This document shows, piece after piece, positions 24,900 through 34,700 of a DNA stretch of 64,000 nucleotides. Below the pieces are notes generated by a model. The model was not told where the DNA came from. It saw nothing but the letters and a program-made list of their open reading frames with translations, and made no database searches. Every line of letters begins with the position of its first letter. The stretch's first letter is position 1. The position numbers were made by a program, and so were the translations under genes. The stretch comes from Kitasatospora azatica KCTC 9699 (lineage in GTDB: Bacteria; Actinomycetota; Actinomycetes; Streptomycetales; Streptomycetaceae): assembly GCF_000744785.1 (NCBI RefSeq), contig NZ_JQMO01000002.1:744001-808000 (forward strand). The letters are read 5' to 3'.

Positions 24900-26132
24900 T
24901 CACGCCGTCCGGACGGGCAGTGACCGCAGCCCGTGGTGGAGCGCGCTGGGGCGCCATTGCAGTTCCTCGGGGTCGACCGCGAGCGTCAGCGACGGGAAGT
25001 GCGCGAGCAGCCGCCGGAAAGCGATCTCCCCCTCGGCCCTCGCCAAGGGTGCGCCGATGCAGTGGTGGATGCCGTGACCGAACGCCAGATGCCCCTGCGC
25101 GGTGCGGGTGACGTCCAGGCGGTCGGGGTCGGGGAAGCGGGCCGCGTCCCGGTTGGCCGAGGTGAGCGCGATGAACACGAACTCGCCGGCTGGGATGGTG
25201 ACTTCGCCAACGGGTACCGGTTCGACGGTGCGCCGCCAGTGGCTGATGTTGGCCGGGCCGTCGTAGCGCAGGAACTCCTCGACGGCGCCTGGCAGCAATG
25301 CCGGATCGTCCCGTACGGCGGCCAGTTGGTCCGGGTTGCGCAGCAGCGCCAGCGTGCCGTTGCCGAGGAGATTGACCGTGGTGTCGAACCCGCCGACGAA
25401 CAGCAGTACGGCGAAGGAGACGATCTCGTCGTCGGACAGCCGGTCCGAGCCGTCGGCCGCGAGGATCAGCGAGCTGAGCAGATCGTCCCCGAGGTCGGCT
25501 CGCTTGGCCATGACGATGTCGCTCACGAGCGTGAACAGTGCGTTCGACGCCTCCTGTGCGGCCTGCCGGTCGCTGTCGGAGGTCAACACGGCGGTCCCGG
25601 CCGAGAAGTCCGCCCGGCAGCGCTCCGGTACGCCGAGCAGTTCGAAGATGACCGTGCTGACCAGGGGGGCCGCCAAGTCGGCGATCACATCGAACTCGGC
25701 GCGGCCCTCCAGCGACCCCAGCACCTCGTCCGCGATCTCCTCGATCCTCGGACGCAACCCGGTCACCTGCCGCACCGTGAACGCCTTCGCCACCAGCCCC
25801 CGAAGCCGCGTGTGATCCGGCGGATCCATGTTCACCATCGACCGGTTGACCACATGCGAGTAGTCCCGCTGCCGGCTCATGTCACTCTGATGCCGCTCGA
25901 ACAACTTCCCCGCGTCCGCCACGTTCTTGCTCAACCGCGCGTCCGCCAGCAACGCGCGTCCCTCCTCCCAACGGGTCACCCACCACACCTTCAACCCCGT
26001 CGGCATCACCACCTCGTGCACCGCGCCCAGGTCCCGCAACCGCGCGTTGACCCCATGCGGATCCCGCACGAACTCCGCACCCAGCACCACGGGCCCACCC
26101 ACCGACGCCCCCGCGTCCTGAACGGCATTCAC
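24900..26132 (-). CDS. Cytochrome P450
   Basis: 410 aa bacterial class I P450. Heme-thiolate loop HLAFGHGIHHCIGAPLAR with the axial Cys; I-helix LFVGGFDTTVNLLG; K-helix region VEEFLRYDGP; C-helix DPPDHTRLRGLVAKAF. It likely hydroxylates or epoxidises the polyketide product. No ferredoxin gene is adjacent, so redox partners must be supplied elsewhere. GTG start overlaps the stop of the dehydrogenase gene (GTGA). Confidence 0.93.
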   Translation of the reverse strand: MNAVQDAGASVGGPVVLGAEFVRDPHGVNARLRDLGAVHEVVMPTGLKVWWVTRWEEGRALLADARLSKNVADAGKLFERHQSDMSRQRDYSHVVNRSMVNMDPPDHTRLRGLVAKAFTVRQVTGLRPRIEEIADEVLGSLEGRAEFDVIADLAAPLVSTVIFELLGVPERCRADFSAGTAVLTSDSDRQAAQEASNALFTLVSDIVMAKRADLGDDLLSSLILAADGSDRLSDDEIVSFAVLLFVGGFDTTVNLLGNGTLALLRNPDQLAAVRDDPALLPGAVEEFLRYDGPANISHWRRTVEPVPVGEVTIPAGEFVFIALTSANRDAARFPDPDRLDVTRTAQGHLAFGHGIHHCIGAPLARAEGEIAFRRLLAHFPSLTLAVDPEELQWRPSALHHGLRSLPVRTA

Positions 26133-27835
26133 TGTGATCTCAGTCCCTTCCGGTTCTTACGTCCCAGCCAGCCGGCCGCGACCAGTTGTTCGAGCACGTG
26201 AGACGGCATGAAGTCCGGCTCCCCGAACGCCTTGTACAACTCGCCCTGAATGGCCAGTGAGACGTCCAGTCCGATCGCGTCCAGCAGGGCGAACGGGCCC
26301 ATGGGATGGCCGAAGCCCCGCTCGATCGCCGTGTCGACCCCTACGATGTCCATGTCGTACCGGTCCAGCAGGTTCAGGGCGCGCCCCAGGTAGGGGAACA
26401 GCAGGTAGTTGACGATGAAGCCGACGCGGTCCCGGCAGTGCACCGTCGTCCGGCCGAGCCGCTCGCACACGGCCTGCGCGGTGGCGGCGGCCTCGTCGCT
26501 CGTGGCGTCGGTGCGGACGAGCTCCACCAGCCGCATCGCCGGGGCGGGGTTGAAGAAGTGCATTCCCAGCACGCGGGAGGGGCGTCCGGAGGCCTCGGCA
26601 CACGCGGTGACCGAGAGGCTGGACGTCGTGGTCGCCAGCAGCGCACCCGGCTCGCACACCGCACCGAGCTGGGCGAACAGCGCGCGTTTGACGTCGAGGT
26701 CCTCCGCCACCGCCTCGATCACCAGATCGCAGTCGCCCAGCGCACCCACGTCGTCGGCACCGACCAGCAGATCCAGCGCGGCGGCTTTCGCCTGCGGCGT
26801 GATCCTGCCCCGGCGGACGGCCCGCACGAGTGACTCGCCGATCCCCGCCACGGCCTGGGAGGCCTTGTCCGCGTCGCGCGCGACCAGCACCGTCGGGAAG
26901 CCCGCCCCGGCCGTGACCTCGGCGATACCGCGGGCCATGGTCCCTGAGCCCACCACGCCGACGCGACGGACGTCGGCCGGTGCTGCGGGGAGACCGGCGG
27001 GGCGGTGGGGCTCGGTCGGCCGGCCGGCGTCGTCGTACGCGTAGAAGCCGTTTCCGCTCTTCCGGCCGAGGCTCCCTTGGCGCACCAGCCGGGTCAGCAC
27101 TGGTGCGGGTGCGAAAGAGTCGTCACCGGTGCGGGTCCACAGGCTGGTGAGGACGGACAGCGCCGTGTCGAGACCGATGCGGTCGAGCAGTTCCAGTGGC
27201 CCGAACGGCAGGCCGCAGCCCATGCGCATGGCGGTGTCGATGGCGTCCCGGTCCGCCTCGCCCCGCTCGTACAGGGTCATGGCTCGGTTGAGGTACGCGT
27301 ACACCAAGTCGGTGGCGTCGGCCCCGCACCGGGAGTTCACGGCCACAGGCGTCAGACCGAGCCGGGCGACCAGCTCGTCGACGGCGACGGCGGTGTCCGG
27401 TGAGGTCATGGGCGTGCGTAGGACCTGCACCGGCCCCTGGGGCCCGGGCGGGATCAGGAAGCGCAGCCCCATCGTGTCCGCGGGGCGGCCGGAGGCGACC
27501 GCCAGCCGGGGCAGCGGCAGCGAGGACGTGGTGGTGACCACGGGGGTGCCGTCGGCGCAGAGGGTGTGCAGCCGGTGCAGCACCTCGCTCTTCACGGCCT
27601 CGTCCTCGCTCGCAGCCTCGATGACCAGGTCGGCCCTGCTCAGCTGGGCGATCTCCGCGGTGAGGTGAACGGGGGCGGAACCGTCGGCCGTGGGACCTCC
27701 GTTCAGCCGGGCGAGGGCCGCGGGGTCGGAGTCGACTCCGATCACCTCGTGCCCGGTTTCCCGCAGCAGGTCCAGCAGCGCCCGGCCCATGGTGCCCAGG
27801 CCGACGATCCCGACCACGGGCTTGTGCGGTGTCAC
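26129..27835 (-). CDS. Tandem-domain 3-hydroxyacyl-CoA dehydrogenase
   Basis: 568 aa made of two complete 3-hydroxyacyl-CoA dehydrogenase units. Unit 1 starts VVGIVGLGTMGRALL, but its catalytic region reads GLRFLIPPGPQGPVQVLR, so the catalytic His and Glu are Arg and Gln. Unit 2 starts VGVVGSGTMARGIAEV and keeps GMHFFNPAPAMRLVELV with the His/Glu pair. Only the second unit should be active. With Ccr it may supply crotonyl-CoA precursors (3-hydroxybutyryl-CoA), feeding ethylmalonyl-CoA. The GTG start overlaps the ccr stop. Confidence 0.88.
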   Translation of the reverse strand: MTPHKPVVGIVGLGTMGRALLDLLRETGHEVIGVDSDPAALARLNGGPTADGSAPVHLTAEIAQLSRADLVIEAASEDEAVKSEVLHRLHTLCADGTPVVTTTSSLPLPRLAVASGRPADTMGLRFLIPPGPQGPVQVLRTPMTSPDTAVAVDELVARLGLTPVAVNSRCGADATDLVYAYLNRAMTLYERGEADRDAIDTAMRMGCGLPFGPLELLDRIGLDTALSVLTSLWTRTGDDSFAPAPVLTRLVRQGSLGRKSGNGFYAYDDAGRPTEPHRPAGLPAAPADVRRVGVVGSGTMARGIAEVTAGAGFPTVLVARDADKASQAVAGIGESLVRAVRRGRITPQAKAAALDLLVGADDVGALGDCDLVIEAVAEDLDVKRALFAQLGAVCEPGALLATTTSSLSVTACAEASGRPSRVLGMHFFNPAPAMRLVELVRTDATSDEAAATAQAVCERLGRTTVHCRDRVGFIVNYLLFPYLGRALNLLDRYDMDIVGVDTAIERGFGHPMGPFALLDAIGLDVSLAIQGELYKAFGEPDFMPSHVLEQLVAAGWLGRKNRKGLRSQ

Positions 27836-29208
27836 GACCAAGGTGTCTCCTCCTCCGGCCGGGAGGCGACAGCCGTCTCCCGGAAGCGGTTGATGGCGTC
27901 GATGTGCTGGGCACGCTTGTCGTGGTCGCGGACTCCGAGGCCTTCTTCGGGGGCCAGGCACAGGACGCCGACCTTGCCCTGGTGGAGGTTGCGGTGCACG
28001 TCGTGGGCGGCCTGCCCGGTCTCTTCCAGGGAGTAGACCTTCGACAGCGTCGGGTGGATCTTGCCCTTGGCGACCAGGCGGTTGGCTTCCCAGGCCTCGC
28101 GGTAGTTGGCGAAGTGCGAGCCGATGATCCGCTTCAGCGACATCCACAGGTAGCGGTTGTCGTACTCGTGGGTGTAGCCGGAGGTGGAGGCGCAGGTGAC
28201 GATGGTGCCGCCCTTGCGGGTGACGTAGACCGAGGCGCCGAAGGTCTCGCGGCCGGGGTGCTCGAAGACGATGTCGACGTCCTCGCCGCCGGTCAGCTCA
28301 CGGATGCGCTTGCCGAAGCGCTTCCACTCATGCGGATCCTGGTGGTGCTCGTCCTTCCAGAACTTGTAGTCCTCGGCGGTGCGGTCGATGATCGCCTCGG
28401 CGCCCATGGCCCGGCAGATGCCGGCCTTCTGCTCGCTGGAGACGACACAGATCGGGTTGGCGCCCCCGGCGAGGGCGAACTGGGTGGCGTACGAGCCCAG
28501 GCCGCCGGAGGCGCCCCAGATCAGCACGTTGTCGCCCTGCTTCATCCCGGCGCCGTTGCGGGAGACCAGCTGGCGGTAGGCGGTGGAGTTCACCAGTCCC
28601 GGGGCGGCGGCCTCCTCCCAGCTGAGATGGTCCGGCTTGGGCATCAGCTGGTTGGACTTCACCAGCGCGATCTCCGCGAGGCCGCCGAAATTGGTCTCGA
28701 AGCCCCAGATCCGCTGCTCGGGATCGAGCATCGTGTCGTTGTGGCCGTCGGACGACTCCAACTCCACGGAGAGGCAGTGCGCGACGACCTCGTCACCGGG
28801 CTTCCAGGCGTTGACCCCCGGGCCGGTGCGCAGGACCACACCCGCGAGGTCGGAGCCGATGATGTGGTACGGCAGGTCATGGCGCTTGGTCAGCTCGGAC
28901 AGCCTGCCGTAGCGCTCCAGGAAAGCGAACGTCGGCAGTGGCTCGAAGATGGCCGACCAGACAGTGTTGTAGTTCACGGACGACGCCATGACGGCCACCA
29001 CCACCTCGCCCGGACCAAGTTCGGGCACCGGCACCTCGTCCACGTGCAGCGACTTGCGTGGGTCCTTGTCCGCCGAGGCCATTCCCTCGAAGAGGCCGAC
29101 CTCTTCCTTGCGGAGGACCACGGCGCGACAGGACTCCGGGATGGCCAGACCGGCGACATCGGCGCTGGTCGCGTCGCCGGAGAGGACGGCGCCGACGATG
29201 TCCTTCAT
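27832..29208 (-). CDS. ccr: Crotonyl-CoA carboxylase/reductase
   Basis: 458 aa MDR-superfamily enzyme that reductively carboxylates crotonyl-CoA (or longer 2-enoyl-CoAs) with CO2 and NADPH to ethylmalonyl-CoA (alkylmalonyl-CoA). The four residues described for CO2 binding in the Kitasatospora setae enzyme are at the same numbers: Asn81 (VNYNTVW), Phe170-Glu171 (IWGFETNFGG) and His365 (GSHFANYR). The NADPH loop is LIWGASGGLGSYA. Located in the PKS operon, it most likely makes the extender unit for module 1. Confidence 0.96.
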   Translation of the reverse strand: MKDIVGAVLSGDATSADVAGLAIPESCRAVVLRKEEVGLFEGMASADKDPRKSLHVDEVPVPELGPGEVVVAVMASSVNYNTVWSAIFEPLPTFAFLERYGRLSELTKRHDLPYHIIGSDLAGVVLRTGPGVNAWKPGDEVVAHCLSVELESSDGHNDTMLDPEQRIWGFETNFGGLAEIALVKSNQLMPKPDHLSWEEAAAPGLVNSTAYRQLVSRNGAGMKQGDNVLIWGASGGLGSYATQFALAGGANPICVVSSEQKAGICRAMGAEAIIDRTAEDYKFWKDEHHQDPHEWKRFGKRIRELTGGEDVDIVFEHPGRETFGASVYVTRKGGTIVTCASTSGYTHEYDNRYLWMSLKRIIGSHFANYREAWEANRLVAKGKIHPTLSKVYSLEETGQAAHDVHRNLHQGKVGVLCLAPEEGLGVRDHDKRAQHIDAINRFRETAVASRPEEETPWS

Positions 29209-29259
29209 GGGGTTTTCTCCTTTTCCTGTCGATGGACTCTCGTTGTGTTGCCGGTCCGG

Positions 29260-30090
29260 TCAGCGCAGGCGGTCACCGAGTTGCAGGGCGATCCGGTCGA
29301 CGGTCCTGGTCATGCGGGCCGTGTCGAGGGGTCTGACCCAGAACAGGACGCGGTCGACGCCGGCGGCCGCATAGCTGTCGGCGTCACGGAGTTCGCCGCC
29401 GAATAGGGTGACCGGAAGGGGCTGGTCGCTGCCCGGCCTGCGGGCGGTCTTCTTGAACTCGGCGATGTGGTCGAGGACTCCGGGGCGGAGCATCGGGATC
29501 CACTCGTCGCCGTAGGCGAGGACGCGTTCGGCGACCCGAGGGCCGTTGCCGGCCACCAGGATCGGCGGGTGGGGCCGTTGGACGGGTTTGGGCCAGGAGG
29601 TGATGTCGTCGAAGTCGACGAAGTCGCCGTGGTAGGAGGCGATGTCGTGGGTCCAGATCCGTCGCATGGCCTCGACCCGCTCCCGCATGACGCGCCAGCG
29701 GTCGTCGGGGTCGGTGCCGTGGTTGCGCAGTTCCTGTTTGATCCAGCCGGGTCCCACCCCCAGGTTCATGCGGCCGCCGGAGAGGACGTCCACGGACGCC
29801 ACTTGCTTCGCGGTGATGATGGGGTCGCGTTCCGGGACCAGCAGGATGCCGGTGCCGATCCGCAGGGTCGTGGTGGCCTGCGCCACTGCGCCCAGGGCGA
29901 CCAGCGCGTCCATGCCCTTCCTGAACTCCGGCGCTAGACCGGCGACGTCGTCCCCTTCGGGCGTGACGGCCGGGATATGGGTGTGGTCGGGCAGGAACAG
30001 GGACTCGAAGCCTCGGTCCTCCAGCAGGGCGCCGAACTCTCCGGGTGAAATGGCGTCCTGGGTAGGGAACATGACGAAGCCGAACTTCAC
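29260..30090 (-). CDS. LLM-class (F420-dependent-like) oxidoreductase
   Basis: 276 aa luciferase-like TIM-barrel protein: MKFGFVMFPTQDAISPGEFG, LRIGTGILLVPERDPIITAK, GRMNLGVGPGWIKQELRNHG and HPPILVAGNGPRVAERVLAY. These fit the F420-dependent subgroup better than the FMN monooxygenases, but the cofactor is not proven by sequence. Probable tailoring reduction or oxidation. GTG start with GGGGAG, overlapping the ligase stop by four bases. Confidence 0.85.
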   Translation of the reverse strand: MKFGFVMFPTQDAISPGEFGALLEDRGFESLFLPDHTHIPAVTPEGDDVAGLAPEFRKGMDALVALGAVAQATTTLRIGTGILLVPERDPIITAKQVASVDVLSGGRMNLGVGPGWIKQELRNHGTDPDDRWRVMRERVEAMRRIWTHDIASYHGDFVDFDDITSWPKPVQRPHPPILVAGNGPRVAERVLAYGDEWIPMLRPGVLDHIAEFKKTARRPGSDQPLPVTLFGGELRDADSYAAAGVDRVLFWVRPLDTARMTRTVDRIALQLGDRLR

Positions 30091-31622
30091 GACGCGCTCC
30101 CCTGGGCCGCCGTGCGGGACGCGTCTTCCCGGGCCGCCAGGTAGTCCGCCGTGAGCCGCTGGCGGCCCAGTTTCCCGGTGGGCAGGACGGGGAGCCTGTC
30201 CACCGGGATGATCTCGCTGGGGTGCTTGTACGCGCCGATACGGCCGGACAGGTGCTTCAGCAGCTCCGGCAGGTAGACCTCGCGCCCCGGTTCGGGTTCG
30301 ATCAGGGCGACGACGCGTTCGCCGGTGGTGGCGTCGGGCACGCCGAAGACGATCGCAGCCGCCACGTCCGGGTGTCCGGACAGTTCCCGTTCGACCTCCA
30401 GCGGCGCGATCGGATAGCCCTCGACCATGATCAGGTCCTTCTTCCGGCCGATGAACAGCAGGCAGCCGTCCGGTCGTTGCCGCACAAGGTCCCCGCTGGC
30501 GAGCCACTGCTCGCGGTCGAAGGGGTCCACTCCCGTCCCGTTCCAGGACCCGACGGGCCTGGAGGGGGTGCGGATCAGGAGCTCACCGGCTTCGCCCGGC
30601 TCGGCGTCGACCCTGATCTCCACGCCAGGCAGCGGCCATCCGATGGACGGCTCGTCGACGGCGTCGATCCGGGGCTGCTCGATCACGGGGGCGGCGGTCT
30701 CGGTCATGCCGTAGACGCCCGTCAGAGAGGACTTGAAGGTCTCGGCGAACTCCCGGCTGAGCTCGATCGGGCACGCGTCGCCCCCGGTGACGCAGCGCGT
30801 GTCCGTGAGATCGGGTGCCGGTTCGGCGGCGGCGCGGGCCTCGGCGAGGAGCGCGCGGTAGGTGGTCGGCGCACCGCCGATCCAGCCGAACCGGTGGGCG
30901 CGCAGCATCCGTAGGACGACGTCCGGCTCGTTGGTCGCGGCCAGGGCCAGCGGGGAGCCGCGTCGGAGCGAGGTGAGCAGGACGAGGACGCCCCACGGGT
31001 TGACCAGGTTGATCATGTAATACGTGGCGTCGGCGCGACCGACGCCCTGGGCCTGCGTCAAACCGAGGCCGGCGTCGAGCGTCGTGTGGGAGAGCACCAG
31101 GCTCTTGGGGCGTCCCGTCGTACCCGAGGTGTAGAAGATAGCCGCGAGGTCGTCCGCGTCGACCTCGTCGGTGTCGGCCGGGGCATCGGCGAGGACGTCG
31201 TTCCACGGGCGCGTCGTCGCGGTCGTGGCGGAGGCGTCCAGGATCCACGCCCGCTCGACGGCGGCCGTCTTCTCGGTGACGTCGGAGCACGGCCCGTGCA
31301 CCGCGGCCTCGCCGAAGTAGAACCGGGGCGCGCTGTCGGTGATCAGCTGCTCCACCTCGCCGGCCGACATCTTGTGGCTGACCGGCACGATCACGGCTCC
31401 CACACGCAGACAGGCGTAGTAGACCGCGACCAGCTCGTACCGGTTGGTCAGGTGCACCGCGGCCCGGTCCCCCGTACGCACCCCCGCCGATAGCAGGCCA
31501 CCGGCGATCCGGTCGGCGAGGCCGAGGACGGTCGCGTACGACACCGCGCCGTCAAGCGTGACCAGCGCGGGCGCGTCCGGCTGTCGTAGCGCGACCTGCT
31601 GGAAGTCCGAGAAGACTGACAT
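30087..31622 (-). CDS. Acyl-CoA synthetase / AMP-dependent ligase 2
   Basis: 511 aa ANL-superfamily enzyme. Complete core motifs: FYTSGTTGRPKSLVLSH (P-loop), TGVYGMTETAAP (A5), LASGDLVRQRPDG (A7), FIGRKKDLIMVEGYPI (A8) and LPVLPTGKLGRQRL with the catalytic Lys (A10). It adenylates a carboxylic acid and transfers it to CoA or an ACP. In this cluster it could activate the PKS starter or recycle the TE product. ATG with GGAGG five bases upstream. Confidence 0.9.
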   Translation of the reverse strand: MSVFSDFQQVALRQPDAPALVTLDGAVSYATVLGLADRIAGGLLSAGVRTGDRAAVHLTNRYELVAVYYACLRVGAVIVPVSHKMSAGEVEQLITDSAPRFYFGEAAVHGPCSDVTEKTAAVERAWILDASATTATTRPWNDVLADAPADTDEVDADDLAAIFYTSGTTGRPKSLVLSHTTLDAGLGLTQAQGVGRADATYYMINLVNPWGVLVLLTSLRRGSPLALAATNEPDVVLRMLRAHRFGWIGGAPTTYRALLAEARAAAEPAPDLTDTRCVTGGDACPIELSREFAETFKSSLTGVYGMTETAAPVIEQPRIDAVDEPSIGWPLPGVEIRVDAEPGEAGELLIRTPSRPVGSWNGTGVDPFDREQWLASGDLVRQRPDGCLLFIGRKKDLIMVEGYPIAPLEVERELSGHPDVAAAIVFGVPDATTGERVVALIEPEPGREVYLPELLKHLSGRIGAYKHPSEIIPVDRLPVLPTGKLGRQRLTADYLAAREDASRTAAQGSAS

Positions 31623-31747
31623 GAGTACCTCCGGTGGGATCGCCTTGCGGGGCATCGGGGGGCGTCGGGCGCTGGTGGTTCGCGACGGCGGTCGGTGTGT
31701 GCGGGGGGGCTGGGGCGGCCGGCTGTGATGCGGGCGGGCGGGTGGGG

Positions 31748-34700
31748 TCAGCTGATCTCGCCGGCCGTGGTGTGGGCGTCGAGCAGCCCGGTGAGGGTGT
31801 CGGCGGTCCGCATGACGTAGTCGGTGAGCAGGGTGAAGTGGCTGCCGGGTGTGGTGGTGCGGGCCGTGAGGTCCGGCCAGTCCCCGGCCCAGCCCTGCTC
31901 AGGGGCGGAGGGCACCTGCTCGGCGGCCTCGACGAGCAGGACGGGGGCGGTGAGTCCGGTTGGCCGCCATCCGCGGCCGAAGAGGTCGAGATACCAGCCC
32001 ATGGCGGTGAGTCCGGTGTCGTCGTAGGTCCAGAACTCGCCCTGCGACGCCAGCCACTCCTGGAGGATGTCGGCCGACGCCGCCTCGGGGAGGGCGCCGG
32101 GCGACAGGCTGTCGAGCAGTACCACGGCCTCGGGACGGGTGCCCAGCGTCTGAAGGCGCTGGGCCGTCGCGTGGGCGGCGAAGCCGCCGGTGGAGAACCC
32201 GACCAGGGTGAACGGCTCGCCCTCGGCGCAGGTCTGGACGGCGGCGGCCAGTGCCTCGGCCACGGCGTCGACGGACGCGGGCAGTTGCTCGCCGTCGCGG
32301 TACCCCGGCAGCGGTACGGCCGCCACGTCGTACCGCCCGTCGAGCGCGACGGCCAGCCGCTGGTAGGTGAGGTTCGCCGCGCCCGGGATGAACGGCTCCA
32401 CGCAGATCAGTGCCGGCCGTCCCGCCCGGCGCAGCCAGGTCGCGGCAGGTGTGTGTTCCTGCTTCGGGGGGTGGGAGAACGTGGGGCGCAGCCGTGCGGC
32501 CGCCGCCAGGATCCCGATGCCGTCGTGGGTACGGCCCAGGGAGACCGCCTGCCTCAGCAGCGTGCCGAGGCTTCCGGCGGTGCCGTCGTGGTGGGCGGCC
32601 GGAGGCGCCGCGGCGGCGCGGGGTTCGGTGGCGTCGGCCAGCCGGTCGTGGAGGTGGGCCGCGAGAGCGACGGGGGTCGGGTGGTCGAAGACGACGGTCG
32701 CCGGCAGGGGGAGCCCGGTCGACGCGGTGAGCCGGTTACGTGCTTCCACGGCGGTCATGGAGTCGAAGCCCAGGTCCCTGAAGGCCGTGTCGGCCGGGAT
32801 GGCCGTGGGGTCCGGGTGGCTCAGGACGGCGCCGGTGTGGCGGGTGACCAGGTCGAGCAGGAATTGCCGGCGTTCCGACTCCGGCAGTGCCGCGAACCGG
32901 TCGGCCACCCCGGCGGTGGCCGACGGCCGTGCCGGGGCGGGTGCGAGGCCCGACAGCAGCGGTGTGGGGTGCTGCGCCTGTAGCGAGTTCAGGTCCAGGC
33001 GTGCCGGCACGAGCAGCGGATGGTGGCTGTCGGGCCCGGTGCCGAGGGCGGCGTCGAGCCGCGCCAGTCCTTCTGCGGCGGACATCGGCACGATCCCGGA
33101 GCCCAGGAGTTGCCGGATCCCTTCGGCGCCGAGTTCCTCCCCCATTGCCGACCTCTCCTCCCACATGCCCCAGGCCAGGGCGGTTGCCGGCAGCCCGTGG
33201 CGGCGGCGGTGGTGGGCGAGGGCGTCGACGAAGGTGTGGGCGGCGGCGTAGTTGCCCTGCCCGGCGAGCCCGAACACGCCCGCCGCCGAGGAGTACAGGA
33301 CGAACTCGGCGAGGTCGAGGTGCTCGGTGAGCCGGTGCAGATGCCAGGCCGCGTCGGCCTTGGGCCGCAGGACGCTGTCCATCTGGTCGGAGGTCAGTCC
33401 CCGGACGGTCGCGGGGTCCACCGTGCCGGCGGCGTGGACGACGGCCGTGAGGGGGTGGTCGGCCGGGACGGTGTCCAGGAGGGCTGCCAGGGCATCGGGG
33501 TCGGCGGTGTCGCAGGCGGCGAGGGTGACGTGCGCGCCGAGTCCGGTCAGTTCGGCGCGCAGGCTCTCGGCGCCAGGGGCGTCCGGTCCGCGCCTGCCGA
33601 CGAGCAGCAGGTGCAGGACGTGGTGCCGTGTGACGAGGTGGCGGGCGGCCAGGGAGCCGAGGGTTCCAGTGCCTCCGGTGACGAGGACTGTGCCGTTGGG
33701 GTCGAGGGGTCGCGGGACGGTGAGGACGATCTTTCCGGTGTGGGCCGCGTCCCGCATGAGCCGGATCGCCCGGGGAGCGTGGCGGACGTCGAGGGCGGTG
33801 ACGGGCAGGGGTTGGAGGGTGCCGTCGTCGAAGAGTCCGCTGAGGCGGGCGAAGGTACACGCGACGCGGTCGGGACGCGTGTCGAGTCCGTACGGCAGGT
33901 AACGCCTGCCGGGGTGGTCCAGGGCGGTCTGCAGGGGGTCGCGCGGGTCGGTCTTGCCGATGTCGACGAGGCGTCCCCCTGGGGCGAGCAGGCGTAGGGA
34001 GGCGTCGGTCAGCTCGCCGCTGAGGCTGTGCAGGATGACGTCGATCCCACGGCCCGCCGTCATGGTGCGGAACCGCTGCTCGAAGCCGGAGTCCCGGGAG
34101 GAGGCGATATGGGAGTCGTCGAGGCCGAGGGCGCGCAGGGTGGCGTATTTCGTGGGGTGGGCGGTGGCGTAGACGTCCGCGCCGAGGTGGCGGGCGATCT
34201 GGAGGGCGGCCATGCCGACTCCGCCGGCGCCCGCGTGCACCAGTACCGTCTCGCCGGGGCGCACACCGGCGATGTTGACGAGGCTCTGCCAGGCGGTGAG
34301 GAAGGCGGTGGGCACGGTGGCGGCCTGCGCGAACGTCCAACCGCGCGGAATGCGGACGAGGTTGCGGTGGTCGGTGACCGCCAGCGGGCCCATCGCTCCC
34401 TGCCAGGCAAGCCCCAGCACCCGGTCTCCGGGCCGCAGTCCCTCCACGCCGGGGCCGCACTCGACCACCACTGCTGCCAACTCGCTGCCGAGCCGCCCGG
34501 GTTCGGGATACGTGCCGAGCGTGAGGAGCACGTCGCGGAAGCTGACGCCGGCGGCGCGGACGGCGACGCGGACCTGTCCCCCCGCGAGGGGGGCCTCGGC
34601 GTCGGGGCAGGCGGCGAGGACGAGGTCGTCCGGGCTGCCGGTGGACGGTTCGCGCAGGGTCAGCCGCCAGGCCGCTTGGCCGTCCGGCACGGTCAGGGTG

